Of a stretch of 64,000 bases of DNA, positions 51,870-59,989 are shown piece by piece. A program made the translations under genes and the position numbers. Numbering within the stretch: position 1 is the stretch's first letter; every line of letters starts with the position of its first letter. This stretch comes from SIG77 sp045589595 (lineage in GTDB: Bacteria > Verrucomicrobiota > Lentisphaeria > Victivallales > UBA1829). The stretch covers positions 29,203 through 93,202 of the forward strand of contig JAZNPK010000042.1 in NCBI GenBank assembly GCA_045589595.1. The letters run 5' to 3'. The notes under the pieces are model-generated. The model searched no databases. It saw nothing but the letters and a program-made list of their open reading frames with translations, and was not told the DNA's origin.

Positions 51870-52398
51870 AAAAGCGACCATCATCCTCGGAGTCACCGGG
51901 GGCATTGCCGTCTATAAAGCGGCGGATCTCTGCAGCAAACTGAGTCAGAAATACAATGTGCTTGTGGCAATGACAGCCAATGCACGCAAACTGATCTCTG
52001 ACCGTATTTTTATGACGCTCTCCGGTAATCCTGTTCTCACGGATCTGTTTGAAACAGCAAGCTGCCGCCCGGCACATGTCGATTGGGCGCAGCGTGCAAA
52101 ACTGATGATCGTTGCCCCCTGCACGGCAAACTTTGCCGCGAAACTGACTCACGGCATTGCTGATGATGCGCTGTCCACTACCGCGTTGGCATTCCGGAAA
52201 ACGATCCTTCTGGCAACCGCTATGAACACTGCCATGCTGGAAAGTCCGGCATATCAGGACAATATCCGTATTCTTAAAGAACGTGGCGTGCGTTTTCTGG
52301 AACCGGCGGAAGGTCATCTTGCTTGCGGGACCGGCAAAGGGCGAATGCGTGAACCGGCAGAGATCATGGAAGAAGTGGAAAGGCTGATGGCGGAATGA
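51859..52398 (+). CDS. coaC: Phosphopantothenoylcysteine decarboxylase (CoaC half only)
   Basis: The product has 179 residues, the length of the CoaC flavoprotein alone. It begins TIILGVTGGIAVYKAADLCSKL (the FMN-binding GITGGIAAYK variant), with the active-site His in HVDWAQRAKLMIVAPCTANF, then ATAMNTAMLESPAYQ and HLACGTGKGRM. In most bacteria CoaC is fused to CoaB (phosphopantothenate-cysteine ligase); here no CoaB half follows, so CoaB must be encoded elsewhere. It overlaps gmk by 11 bp and rsmE by 4 bp. Confidence 0.87.
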   Translation: MENEKATIILGVTGGIAVYKAADLCSKLSQKYNVLVAMTANARKLISDRIFMTLSGNPVLTDLFETASCRPAHVDWAQRAKLMIVAPCTANFAAKLTHGIADDALSTTALAFRKTILLATAMNTAMLESPAYQDNIRILKERGVRFLEPAEGHLACGTGKGRMREPAEIMEEVERLMAE

Positions 52399-53090
52399 AT
52401 CTTCTGCTGATCCGTCCGGAAATGATGCTCGATGGTGACACATTCCGGGCATTGCCGGAACAATCCCTGCATTTGAATTCCGTACTGCATGCAAAAGCGG
52501 GCGACCGTATCCGCATCGGGATGCTGAACGGCAATCTCGGCGAGGCGGAACTGATTGAGCCGTCCAGGAACAACGCATTGTTGAGGATCATATCACTGGA
52601 CAAAGTGCCGCCAGCTAAAAAAAATCTGCGTTTTATCATTGCCCTGCCCCGACCACAGAGTTTCAAAAAATGTCTGCATTTTATTGCATCTGCGGGGATC
52701 CCGGAAGTACATTTCATCCAGACTGCCCGGGTGGAAAAAAGTTACTGGAAAAGCGCAGCCATGGAGGCTGATGCCATTGCCGGAGAGATCGACCTCGGTC
52801 TCCAGCAGGGATGCGATACTGTCCCGCCGGTACTGCATTTTCACCGGTCATTCCGCGAGTGGTTTCCGGAGGACGCACACCGCAAACTGATCGCCCATCC
52901 GGTCAACGCCCTGCCCTGCCCCGTTTCCGTGACGGAACCATTGTGGGCAGCCATCGGACCGGAAGGCGGTTTTATCCCGTCGGAAATCGAAATATTCCGC
53001 GAACGTGGTTTTGATTGTGTGGAACTGGGCAGCCACATCCTGCGGGTGGAATTTGCTCTGGCTTATATGGCGGGACGGCTTACGCCTTGA
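52395..53090 (+). CDS. rsmE: 16S rRNA (uracil-1498-N3)-methyltransferase
   Basis: The product has 231 residues. The N-terminal PUA-like segment (LHLNSVLHAKAGDRIRIG) precedes a SPOUT knot: PRPQSFKKCLHFIASAGIPEV, WAAIGPEGGFIPSEIEIFRERGF and LGSHILRVEFALAYM. It methylates U1498 of 16S rRNA. The ATG overlaps coaC by 4 bp, and its 3' end overlaps the converging miaA gene by 11 bp. Confidence 0.92.
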   Translation: MNLLLIRPEMMLDGDTFRALPEQSLHLNSVLHAKAGDRIRIGMLNGNLGEAELIEPSRNNALLRIISLDKVPPAKKNLRFIIALPRPQSFKKCLHFIASAGIPEVHFIQTARVEKSYWKSAAMEADAIAGEIDLGLQQGCDTVPPVLHFHRSFREWFPEDAHRKLIAHPVNALPCPVSVTEPLWAAIGPEGGFIPSEIEIFRERGFDCVELGSHILRVEFALAYMAGRLTP

Positions 53091-53970
53091 ACGGCATCTG
53101 AACCTGTTCTGCTTCCGGGTGCTGATGAAGGAACCATGTAAGTTGGCGTCTGGCAAACTGCCAGGTGGCAGTGGCAATGGCATCCGCCAGTTCGTTGCGG
53201 GTATATTTTCCGTTGAGAAAGTCCCCGATCAGAGAATACCCCAATGCCTGCCACGCGGTAGGAGTTTGCAGCAATCCGTTTGCGATGAGCGTCTGTGCTT
53301 CTTCGATCCAACCGGCGGAAAGCATTTGTTCCGTGCGGAGACGGATCCGTCTTTTAAGTTCATCCCGATCCCATACAAGGACAAAAGATCTTACATCGGG
53401 ACGGGGCTTTTTTTCGCCGGACTGCAAATCGGAGATCTGTTTACCGGAAAGCATATAAACTTCACATGCCCGGATGAGTTTGCGTCTGTGCTGTGCAAAG
53501 CGTTCACAATCCTTCGGGCAATGTTCCGCCATAAAACGGACCAGTTCCGGAAAGTGTTCATCGTTATCGTATTTTGCATCCAGTTCGTCCCGGAGTTCCT
53601 GTTTGGCGGGGAGCTGGTCAAGCCCGTAGATCAATGCGCGGAGATACAACCCGCTGCCGCCTGCGATCACCGGCAGTTTTCCCCGTGACCGGATCGATCG
53701 GATGGCATTTTCGGCATCATCAACAAAACGGAAAATATCTGATTTTTCCGTTATATCCATGGTGTCGATGAGATGATGTGGGACTTGTGCCTGTTCTGCG
53801 GCAGTCGGTTTTGCCACACCGATCACAAGACCGCGGTAAAATTGCATGGAATCGGCAGAAATGATCTCGCCGCCGGCAGCCGAAGCGATCTTCAAAGCAA
53901 GGTCGGATTTGCCGGATGCAGTCGGTCCCATAATGACCGGCGCGCGCGTTCCATCAAGAAACCGCTTCAT
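53080..53970 (-). CDS. miaA: tRNA dimethylallyltransferase
   Basis: The product has 296 residues. MGPTASGKSDLALKIASAAGGEIISADSMQ is split here into the P-loop GPTASGKSD and the IISADSMQFYRG that binds the isopentenyl donor; DEREL-like ELRDELDAKYD and WQALGYSLIGDFLNGKY follow. It adds dimethylallyl to A37 of tRNAs. It overlaps the lspA gene by 17 bp on the same strand. Confidence 0.93.
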   Translation of the reverse strand: MKRFLDGTRAPVIMGPTASGKSDLALKIASAAGGEIISADSMQFYRGLVIGVAKPTAAEQAQVPHHLIDTMDITEKSDIFRFVDDAENAIRSIRSRGKLPVIAGGSGLYLRALIYGLDQLPAKQELRDELDAKYDNDEHFPELVRFMAEHCPKDCERFAQHRRKLIRACEVYMLSGKQISDLQSGEKKPRPDVRSFVLVWDRDELKRRIRLRTEQMLSAGWIEEAQTLIANGLLQTPTAWQALGYSLIGDFLNGKYTRNELADAIATATWQFARRQLTWFLHQHPEAEQVQMPFKA

Positions 53971-54514
53971 TTTTCGGCTTTTCCTTGTCCGGACGAATGA
54001 AATTGGAAAGAATAAATACGCCGACCCCGATACAGATACAGGAGTCCGCTACATTGAAACTCGGCCAAACCGCCCAGGGAATATCCTTGATGTAGAAGGA
54101 GAGAAAGTCCACAACCTGACCATCGCAGAGATTGCCGGGTGTACTGCGGAAAAACCGGTCATAGGTATTGCCGAGAATACCGGAAACGATAAGCGCAAGT
54201 GAAATATAACGTTCCCGCCATCCGTCACAGATCTTCCGGAGAAAAATCAGCATCAATGCCATTACAATGAGGCTGATAGCGATCAACAGAATGCCGCGGT
54301 GGGAGAAGATCCCCCATGCCGCGCCGGGATTGGTGACATAGGTGAGGTCAAAAAATCCGGGAATCACCGGCACACGCTCATACATCTGGATGTGTTCAAT
54401 GACCAGTTCCTTGGTGATCTGGTCAAGAACCGCAAAAATCAACGCCCCGATCCCGCAACGGTAAAGCAATTTCTGTTCTTCGGGAGAACCGGGGTCAATC
54501 CGTACATGTTTCAT
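53954..54514 (-). CDS. lspA: Lipoprotein signal peptidase II
   Basis: The product has 186 residues with four transmembrane helices. Catalytic aspartates D119 (GNTYDR) and D157 (FNVADS) are present; the first motif has Thr-Tyr where GNLIDR is usual. It cleaves signal peptides of diacylglyceryl-lipoproteins, consistent with the lipoproteins expected in this genome (for example the DUF4838 protein). It sits between dksA and miaA, all on the minus strand. Confidence 0.9.
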   Translation of the reverse strand: MKHVRIDPGSPEEQKLLYRCGIGALIFAVLDQITKELVIEHIQMYERVPVIPGFFDLTYVTNPGAAWGIFSHRGILLIAISLIVMALMLIFLRKICDGWRERYISLALIVSGILGNTYDRFFRSTPGNLCDGQVVDFLSFYIKDIPWAVWPSFNVADSCICIGVGVFILSNFIRPDKEKPKNEAVS

Positions 54515-54537
54515 GGAAACAGTGTCCGCAAAAAGGT

Positions 54538-55281
54538 TCAGCGATGACGTCTGGAAGGATCTTCCATCTGTTCATACATGGCTTTGCATTTTGTGCAGAA
54601 TCGGGCATAGGGTTTTGCTTCGAGACGGCCGGGGCTGATTTCGCAGCCGCATTCAATGCAGATGCCATATTCGCTGTCTTTGATCTTCTGCAGCGCTTCA
54701 TCGATCATCAGGATCACGTCCCCTTCACCGGAGAGAAGACCCAGTTCCAGATCGTGACGGAAGTTATCGCTGCCCAGATCCGCCATGTGTGTTGCCATAC
54801 CGGCGCGTTCTCCGGCGGCATCTTTCTTGGAGGCAAGAGCTTCGTCCTGATGATAACGGAGCTGACTCATATATTCAGTACGGAGTTTCATCAGAACATC
54901 GATATAATGTTTCTTCTGGGCTTTGGTCAGTTTCAGTTTTTTCGCAGCACGGGCGGGAACTGCTTCTGCTTTTTGGGCAGGTGCAGAGATCTTGACAACA
55001 GTCTTTTTCGCCGGAGCCTTCTTGGCAGCAGGTTTTTCTGCAACTTTCTTCGCAGCAGCGGGTTTTGCGACTGCTTTCTTTGCAACGGGCTTTTCTGCCG
55101 TCTTTTTCGCCGGAGCCTTCTTGGCAGCAGGTTTTTCTGCAACTTTCTTTGCGGCAACAGGTTTTGCAGCTGCTTTCTTTGCAACGGGCTTTTCTGCCGT
55201 CTTCTTTACGGGTTCCTTCTTTGCCGGGGCTTTCTTTGCAGCGGTGGCAACTTTCTCAGTTTTCTTTGTTGTCTTGCTCAT
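54538..55281 (-). CDS. DksA/TraR-family zinc-finger protein with histone H1-like Lys/Ala-rich N-terminal extension
   Basis: The product has 247 residues. The last 110 form a DksA/TraR unit: a helical coiled coil and the zinc finger C208-x2-C211...C229-x2-C232 (CIECGCEISPG, RFCTKCKAMYEQ). The first 125 are Lys/Ala/Pro-rich and contain two nearly identical 33-residue repeats (KKTAEKPVAKKA...). This resembles histone H1-like tails and could bind DNA or RNA. The DksA tip motif DxxDxA is not evident (HMADLGSDNF instead), so ppGpp-linked DksA function is uncertain. The start is ATG 55281, following AAGG; the ATG five codons earlier is less well placed. It is 23 bp upstream of lspA. Confidence 0.83.
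   Translation of the reverse strand: MSKTTKKTEKVATAAKKAPAKKEPVKKTAEKPVAKKAAAKPVAAKKVAEKPAAKKAPAKKTAEKPVAKKAVAKPAAAKKVAEKPAAKKAPAKKTVVKISAPAQKAEAVPARAAKKLKLTKAQKKHYIDVLMKLRTEYMSQLRYHQDEALASKKDAAGERAGMATHMADLGSDNFRHDLELGLLSGEGDVILMIDEALQKIKDSEYGICIECGCEISPGRLEAKPYARFCTKCKAMYEQMEDPSRRHR
55001..55198 (-). repeat. Tandem 99-bp repeat inside the DksA-like gene
   Basis: Two units (55001-55099 and 55100-55198) with a period of 99 bp encode two 33-residue Lys/Ala/Pro repeats. They are nearly identical by eye with a few synonymous or Ala/Val changes. Repeat number could vary between strains by slippage or recombination. Confidence 0.88.
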
Positions 55282-55334
55282 GGAATGCCTTTCCATAACA
55301 ATTTTAAATTTTATTAATTTTCATAAATTTGTGT

Positions 55335-55362
55335 AATATAGCACCATACCTGATTTTTTCAA
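55335..55362 (-). promoter_or_regulatory. Sigma70-type promoter of the dksA-lspA-miaA group
   Basis: On the minus strand the -35 is TTGAAA (55357-55362) and the -10 is TATATT (55335-55340), with 16-bp spacing, 54 bp before the ATG at 55281. Confidence 0.65.
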
Positions 55363-55377
55363 ACGGTCAAATGCAGA

Positions 55378-55405
55378 TTGCAAATAAAAAAAGCAGTGAT
55401 ATATT
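55378..55405 (+). promoter_or_regulatory. Promoter of the PHP phosphatase gene
   Basis: TTGCAA (55378-55383), 16-bp spacer and TATATT (55400-55405), 41 bp before the ATG. It is divergent from the dksA promoter. Confidence 0.62.
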
Positions 55406-55445
55406 ATACCGTAAAGCAAAAAGCGAGAAAAAAGAAAGGCAGATC

Positions 55446-56327
55446 ATGACAAACGACAAAACACCGTTGGTTGATTTACATACCCACAGCACTGCATCTG
55501 ACGGTTCCGACAGTCCCTCCCAGCTGTTAAAAACAGCCGAAGAAGCCGGATTGGCGGCAGTTGCCCTTTGCGATCACGATACCGTATCCGGTCTGGAAGA
55601 ATTTGAAACTGCTGCAGCGACCAGTTCTGTGGAAGCGATCCCCGGCATTGAGATATCCACCCAGCTGTTCAAAAAAGAAGTCCACATCGTGGGACTGTTT
55701 GTAAACCGGAACAGCACAGCACTTCTGGAACCGCTGCAATATCTGCGTCAGGCGCGTCTGGACCGGAATCGGCAAGTGATTGAGCGTCTCCGGACAGCCG
55801 GTTTCATGATCACCGGAGAAGATGTTGCGGAATTTGCTGCCGGGGAGAGTATCGGACGCCCCCATATCGCACGCGCACTCGTCAAGAAGGGATACTTTGA
55901 AGATATTTACGGTGCCTTTGCAAAATGTCTGAAACGGGGCACACCGTTCTATGTTCCGCGGAAATATCTTTCACCGGAGGAATCCATCCGTTTGATTCAT
56001 GAAGCCGGCGGACTTGCGATTTGGGCGCATCCCATGCATGAACGCCGTGGCGACCGGGCGTTTCTCCGGAAATTTCTGAAAGAAATGATACCCTGGGGTC
56101 TGGATGGTCTGGAAGGGTATTATGCGCTGTTTACGGAACGCCAACAGGCGATCGCACAGGCAGTAGCGGGCGAATTGGACCTTGCGATCTCCGGCGGCAG
56201 CGATTATCACGGTGTGAATCAGCCGTCCATCAGTATCGGCAATGGTCAGGGAAATCTGATGATCCCCTGCAGTGTACTTGACGCATTGAAACAGCGTCTT
56301 GAGAAAAAAAGAATGACCGGATGCTGA
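55446..56327 (+). CDS. PHP-domain phosphoesterase (YciV/RNase AM-like)
   Basis: The product has 293 residues. Motifs: VDLHTHSTASDGSDSP, CDHDTVSGLEEF, IEISTQL, ESIGRPHIARAL, AIWAHPMHERRGD and SGGSDYHGVN supply the metal ligands of a PHP trinuclear site. The closest known functions are 3',5'-nucleoside bisphosphate phosphatase and 5'-3' RNase AM (YciV). ATG 55446 was chosen over an upstream in-frame start that lies in the promoter. The stop overlaps a hairpin (56315-56340). Confidence 0.83.
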   Translation: MTNDKTPLVDLHTHSTASDGSDSPSQLLKTAEEAGLAAVALCDHDTVSGLEEFETAAATSSVEAIPGIEISTQLFKKEVHIVGLFVNRNSTALLEPLQYLRQARLDRNRQVIERLRTAGFMITGEDVAEFAAGESIGRPHIARALVKKGYFEDIYGAFAKCLKRGTPFYVPRKYLSPEESIRLIHEAGGLAIWAHPMHERRGDRAFLRKFLKEMIPWGLDGLEGYYALFTERQQAIAQAVAGELDLAISGGSDYHGVNQPSISIGNGQGNLMIPCSVLDALKQRLEKKRMTGC

Positions 56328-56340
56328 TTCGCACCCGGTC
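56315..56340 (+). terminator. Hairpin over the PHP gene stop
   Basis: GACCGG-A-TGC (56315-56324) and GCA-C-CCGGTC (56331-56340) form a stem with a 6-nt loop. The following TCTTCTCT is only moderately U-rich, so it is a weak terminator. The short gap to 56420 also holds two overlapping inverted repeats, CGTTGCC/GGCAACG and GATCGTT/AACGATC, of unknown role near the 3' end of the cold-shock gene. Confidence 0.45.
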
Positions 56341-56420
56341 TCTTCTCTCCGTTGCCTGATCGTTTGACTGTTGTGAACGGTCCACACCCCTGCGTTGGCA
56401 ACGATCTGTGTCTGCGCTGA

Positions 56421-56636
56421 TTACTGTTCCACAGGCGTTACATCTTCTGCCTGCAGCCCTTTCGCGCCAGTCTGGACTGTGAATTCCACTTCCTGACCAT
56501 CTTTCAGGGTCCGGTAGCCTTCGGTCTTGATCGCGCTGTAATGGACGAAAATATCATCCCCCTCTGTGCGTTCGATGAAGCCGTAGCCCTTCGTGTTGTT
56601 GAACCACTTGACCTTACCGCGTTCTCTGTCTGCCAT
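56421..56636 (-). CDS. Cold-shock-domain protein (CspA family)
   Basis: The product has 71 residues. RNP1 is KGYGFIE and RNP2 is DIFVHYSAI, with GKVKWFNNTKG at the start. It is a single-stranded RNA/DNA-binding chaperone. A promoter lies about 76-104 bp upstream, giving a 5' leader of about 70 nt. Some Csp mRNAs use longer structured leaders for temperature control; this one is short and no thermosensor is claimed. Confidence 0.93.
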   Translation of the reverse strand: MADRERGKVKWFNNTKGYGFIERTEGDDIFVHYSAIKTEGYRTLKDGQEVEFTVQTGAKGLQAEDVTPVEQ

Positions 56637-56711
56637 TGTTGTTTTTCCTTACGTAAACTATTGTTGCTTGCGGAATTACACCGCCAGAGTCTCTGCTTAT
56701 CATTGGTACTA

Positions 56712-56740
56712 ATTATGATATATGTTATACGCTTTGTAAA
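56712..56740 (-). promoter_or_regulatory. Sigma70-type promoter of the cold-shock gene
   Basis: On the minus strand the -35 is TTTACA (56735-56740) and the -10 is CATAAT (56712-56717), with 17-bp spacing. Confidence 0.6.
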
Positions 56741-56801
56741 GGGGGTGTAATAAAAATTTTACGTTTTTTTATTGTTTTTGTAAAAAAATTCCCTTTTTTA
56801 C

Positions 56802-56830
56802 TTGAAAAACATCAAAAATCGCTCTATTTT
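56802..56830 (+). promoter_or_regulatory. Promoter of the Sel1-repeat gene
   Basis: TTGAAA (56802-56807), 17-bp spacer and TATTTT (56825-56830), about 63 bp before the ATG at 56894. The surrounding 56740-56800 is strongly AT-rich. Confidence 0.65.
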
Positions 56831-56893
56831 TTGCACGGATAAATATTTTTTGATCAAAAAGCATCTCTGATGCCGAAGAAAGGATATACTGTC

Positions 56894-58561
56894 ATGACCG
56901 GAATAAAACGACACACTTTTGCCGGATTGCTCACCGCCGGATTGCTTACCGGTATTACTGCGATCGTTACCGCAGCTGAACTCACTTCTCTGGAACGGAT
57001 GGAACGCGCTGCCGGAGCTGAAGCCTTCCGGAAAGCGATGGCGGCAAAAGAAAAAGACAACGCCGCATACCTGAACAATCTCCGTATCGCTGTCGATAAA
57101 GGTACCCCGGCAGCCATTCTTGAAGATGCAGACAGACTGCTGCTTCGCGCGGGCGGGCGCGTCAATAATTATGATATGATCCGGCAACGGTTGGAACGAC
57201 TCTCCCGTCAGACTCCCGACAGCGATTATTTTACGGAAACTCAACTTGCGGAAGTCCGTTATTTCCTCGGTGTTGCCAATGAACACGGTATGGGATCGGC
57301 TATCGACAGGATCTCCGCCACCCGGAATTATCTGCTGGCAGCCCATTTGAATATGGACGCCAGAATCGCGCTGGGCAGATTGTTTTTCTTCCAGGATACA
57401 GTTCTCCACGGCGAAAAAACAAAAGAAATCGATGCCGTTGCTTTGATGCTCTACTCCGTTTGCCTGAACGCTCCGGAAAAAGAACAGAAAGTCCTTTCCA
57501 GTCAGGACCTGATCCGCAAATTCGACAATACACTGACGATCCTTGCCGAAAACGGCGATACCCAGGCAATGTTCTTCCTTGCCCGGCATTATCTGGAAGG
57601 GACCCATTTCCCCACCCGGAAGACCAAAGGGATCAGCTATCTCACGACCGCCGCAGAAAAGATGAATCCGGAAGCGGCACTGATGCTCGGAAACATTTAC
57701 CAGAACGGTCTCTACTCGCAGAAAGCAAATGCCGTCAAGGCAAAAAAATTTTTTGAACAGGCGTTCTCTCAGAAAAAAACATCTTCCGCTGCCGCTGAAA
57801 ATCTTGCAAAGATCGCAGAGACGAATAAACAGGATTCCACCGCTGTTCGCTATTACCTTTACTTGAAGGATTATGACAATGCCGCGCGCGTTCTGGCACA
57901 GCGTGACGGTGAAAAGATCAGTGCCAATGCCGTTTTTGTACAGGCTATGCGTTACAAAAAACAGCCCGGATATAATAAAGATGAATATATGCGTCAGTTG
58001 AATATGGCTGCCAACGGCGGTTCTCTCTATGCACACATCGAACTGAACAGCGGGCAGAACATCAAAAATCTGTTCCGGGCAATGTCCAACCTCAGATTCA
58101 AACCGCAGGAACCGGACTGGAATTACCGTCTTGCTCTGGTTGCACTGCGCGGCATCCGCACCGGTGCTACGACCGCAGAACAGGCGCTTCAGGCATTGGA
58201 TCAGGGCGTAAAAAACAATGAAGTCCAAGCCGCAGCCGCATTGCTGAAGGCTTACCGGAACGGCGCCCCCCTGCTCCGCGTTGCGAAAGATGATAAAAAA
58301 GTGGCGGAACTGACTGAAAAGATCCTTGCAATCGATTACAACGGCAGCCAGGATGAAGTCTGGAACAGCGTAAACAATGACATCAATGCCCTGCTCAAAG
58401 TCGCGGCGGTCAATTCCCACGCGCTCCGGGTATTGGCACAGGAAACAAAAAATCCGAAAGCCAAGATCCTTCTTCATGCTATGGCGGGTTCTCCGGAACT
58501 GCAGAAACTGCTGGACAGCCAGTATGCCGTTCCCGAAAAACGGGTGGGATCGACAAAATAA
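56894..58561 (+). CDS. Exported Sel1/TPR-like repeat protein
   Basis: The product has 555 residues. A signal peptide (HTFAGLLTAGLLTGITAI, cleaved near TAAE) leads into helical repeats. Sel1-type units are visible: GDTQAMFFLARHYLEGTHF, MNPEAALMLGNIYQNGLYSQ, NAVKAKKFFEQAFSQKK. Sel1/TPR repeats mediate protein-protein contact. No catalytic domain is recognised. ATG 56894 has AAAGGAT about 9 nt upstream; the earlier ATG at 56870 does not. It is followed by rex, with no strong terminator between them. Confidence 0.8.
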   Translation: MTGIKRHTFAGLLTAGLLTGITAIVTAAELTSLERMERAAGAEAFRKAMAAKEKDNAAYLNNLRIAVDKGTPAAILEDADRLLLRAGGRVNNYDMIRQRLERLSRQTPDSDYFTETQLAEVRYFLGVANEHGMGSAIDRISATRNYLLAAHLNMDARIALGRLFFFQDTVLHGEKTKEIDAVALMLYSVCLNAPEKEQKVLSSQDLIRKFDNTLTILAENGDTQAMFFLARHYLEGTHFPTRKTKGISYLTTAAEKMNPEAALMLGNIYQNGLYSQKANAVKAKKFFEQAFSQKKTSSAAAENLAKIAETNKQDSTAVRYYLYLKDYDNAARVLAQRDGEKISANAVFVQAMRYKKQPGYNKDEYMRQLNMAANGGSLYAHIELNSGQNIKNLFRAMSNLRFKPQEPDWNYRLALVALRGIRTGATTAEQALQALDQGVKNNEVQAAAALLKAYRNGAPLLRVAKDDKKVAELTEKILAIDYNGSQDEVWNSVNNDINALLKVAAVNSHALRVLAQETKNPKAKILLHAMAGSPELQKLLDSQYAVPEKRVGSTK

Positions 58562-58582
58562 GGATTTTTTTCTTAAATCCGG

Positions 58583-58610
58583 TTGACTTTTTCACAAAGA
58601 GTGATAAATT
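58583..58610 (+). promoter_or_regulatory. Promoter of rex with an internal Rex-like half-site
   Basis: TTGACT (58583-58588), 16-bp spacer and TAAATT (58605-58610). The spacer contains TTCACAA (58591-58597), identical to one half of the Rex operator TTGTGAA(n)TTCACAA; the other half is not evident. Rex autoregulation would be plausible. Confidence 0.5.
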
Positions 58611-58662
58611 ATCATCGTCGACAGCGGAAGATTTTGTTTTTAATAAAGGATTTTTTTCGTAA

Positions 58663-59355
58663 ATGAGCAACAGAAAGCTATCAAATTCTCCAGCGATCCG
58701 GAGGATGCCTGCTTATCTCCATAAGCTGCTGATGATGCGCAACGAAAACAAGATCAATGTATCCACAACCGAACTGGCTGAATACATGAACATTGAGTTG
58801 AGTGTAGTCAGAAAAGACATTATGCTCATCGGTGTTGCCGGACAGCGCCGGGTCGGTTATGACATCTGTGAACTGATCCGGAGCATCAAAAATTATCTGG
58901 GGTGGCAGGATACGATTTCTGCCGTTCTGATCGGTGCCGGAGCCCTCGGTGCCGCCCTTCTCGGTTACGATGATTTCAGCCACTACGGCTTCCATCTTTC
59001 CTCCGTTTTTGATTCTGACCCCGCCAAGATCGGAACAGTGATCCGCGGCAGAAAGGTCTGCGACATCAAAGATTTCCGCAAACTTGTATCTGAAAACATG
59101 CCGGATATCGCAGTGATCTGTGTTTCCGGCAGTGCGGCACAGGATGTGGCGGATCTGGTTGTCAGTGCGGGCGTGCGTTATATCTGGAATTTTGCAAATG
59201 TTTCCCTGCGTGTCCCCGCCGGTGTGATCGTACAGCGGGAAGTGATCGCGGGCGGACTTGCCATGCTGGCTGTAAAAATGAAACAGGACCGGCAGTTTAA
59301 TCGAACAGCAAATCATTCTGAAACATCCAATCATACATCGCACACACGGAGGTGA
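58663..59355 (+). CDS. rex: Redox-sensing transcriptional repressor Rex
   Basis: The product has 230 residues. An N-terminal winged helix (about 8-75: RRMPAYLHKLLMMRNENK, LSVVRKDIMLIGVAGQRRVGY) joins a Rossmann domain with IGAGALGAALLGY (NADH/NAD+ sensing). The C-terminal segment IWNFANVSLRVPAGV ends in domain-swapped helices. Rex releases DNA when NADH/NAD+ rises and derepresses fermentation genes. It lies directly upstream of hydC-hydB-hydA, so it is likely their regulator. Its own promoter has a Rex half-site. Confidence 0.93.
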   Translation: MSNRKLSNSPAIRRMPAYLHKLLMMRNENKINVSTTELAEYMNIELSVVRKDIMLIGVAGQRRVGYDICELIRSIKNYLGWQDTISAVLIGAGALGAALLGYDDFSHYGFHLSSVFDSDPAKIGTVIRGRKVCDIKDFRKLVSENMPDIAVICVSGSAAQDVADLVVSAGVRYIWNFANVSLRVPAGVIVQREVIAGGLAMLAVKMKQDRQFNRTANHSETSNHTSHTRR

Positions 59356-59467
59356 AAAGGGAAAAAGGACTGATCCATCACAAACTTTTCTTGCGGAAAA
59401 CCGTCTCCGGACGGAATGAATATAAAAAACACACAGCAACAACAATTCAAGTCAAGGTTAAAAAAAC

Positions 59468-59983
59468 ATGTGTTGCCAGAATTTATCTGAAGCTGCGGCT
59501 GCCAAATTCGCTGAACTGGATCAGTTCATCGATGGTCTCGGCATTGACCGCAAAGACGAACGGCGTCGCGGACGCCTGATTCAGGTCCTGCATCGTGCGC
59601 AGGAAATCTTTGGTTATCTGCCTCGCGAAGTGCAGATCCACGTTGCAAAGAAACTGTTTCTGACGGAAGCCCAGGTTTCCGGTGTTGTCAGTTTCTACAA
59701 CTACTTCACCACGGAGCCGAAAGGCAAATATTGTATTGATGTGTGTCTGGGGACGGCATGCTATGTAAAAGGTTCTGAAAAGGTCCTTTCCGAATTTGAA
59801 CGTGTTCTCGGGATCAAGGCGGACACGCAGCCCACGGAAGACGGCATGTTCTCTCTCTCCGCGCTCCGCTGCGTCGGTGCCTGCGGTCTTGCACCGGTTG
59901 TGATCGTCAACGGCAAAGTTTACGGCAAAGTCACGCCCGCAAAAGCGGTTGAAATTGTCAACGAGTACAAGCAGAAAGGTTAA
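59468..59983 (+). CDS. NADH-dependent [FeFe] hydrogenase subunit, NuoE-like (HydC/HndA)
   Basis: The product has 171 residues with a thioredoxin-fold [2Fe-2S] domain: CLGTACYVKGSEKVL and LRCVGACGLAPVVIVNGKVYGK supply the four cysteines of NuoE. It passes electrons between NADH-oxidising flavoprotein and the cluster chain. It starts 112 bp after rex and 6 bp before the next subunit. The 59356-59467 gap contains no obvious complete Rex operator. Confidence 0.92.
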   Translation: MCCQNLSEAAAAKFAELDQFIDGLGIDRKDERRRGRLIQVLHRAQEIFGYLPREVQIHVAKKLFLTEAQVSGVVSFYNYFTTEPKGKYCIDVCLGTACYVKGSEKVLSEFERVLGIKADTQPTEDGMFSLSALRCVGACGLAPVVIVNGKVYGKVTPAKAVEIVNEYKQKG

Positions 59984-59989
59984 TCATCC

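Noticed and set aside
59356..59467. A Rex operator between rex and hydC.
   Set aside because: CACAAAC and similar partial matches occur but no TTGTGA(n)TCACAA palindrome is present, so no site was annotated.
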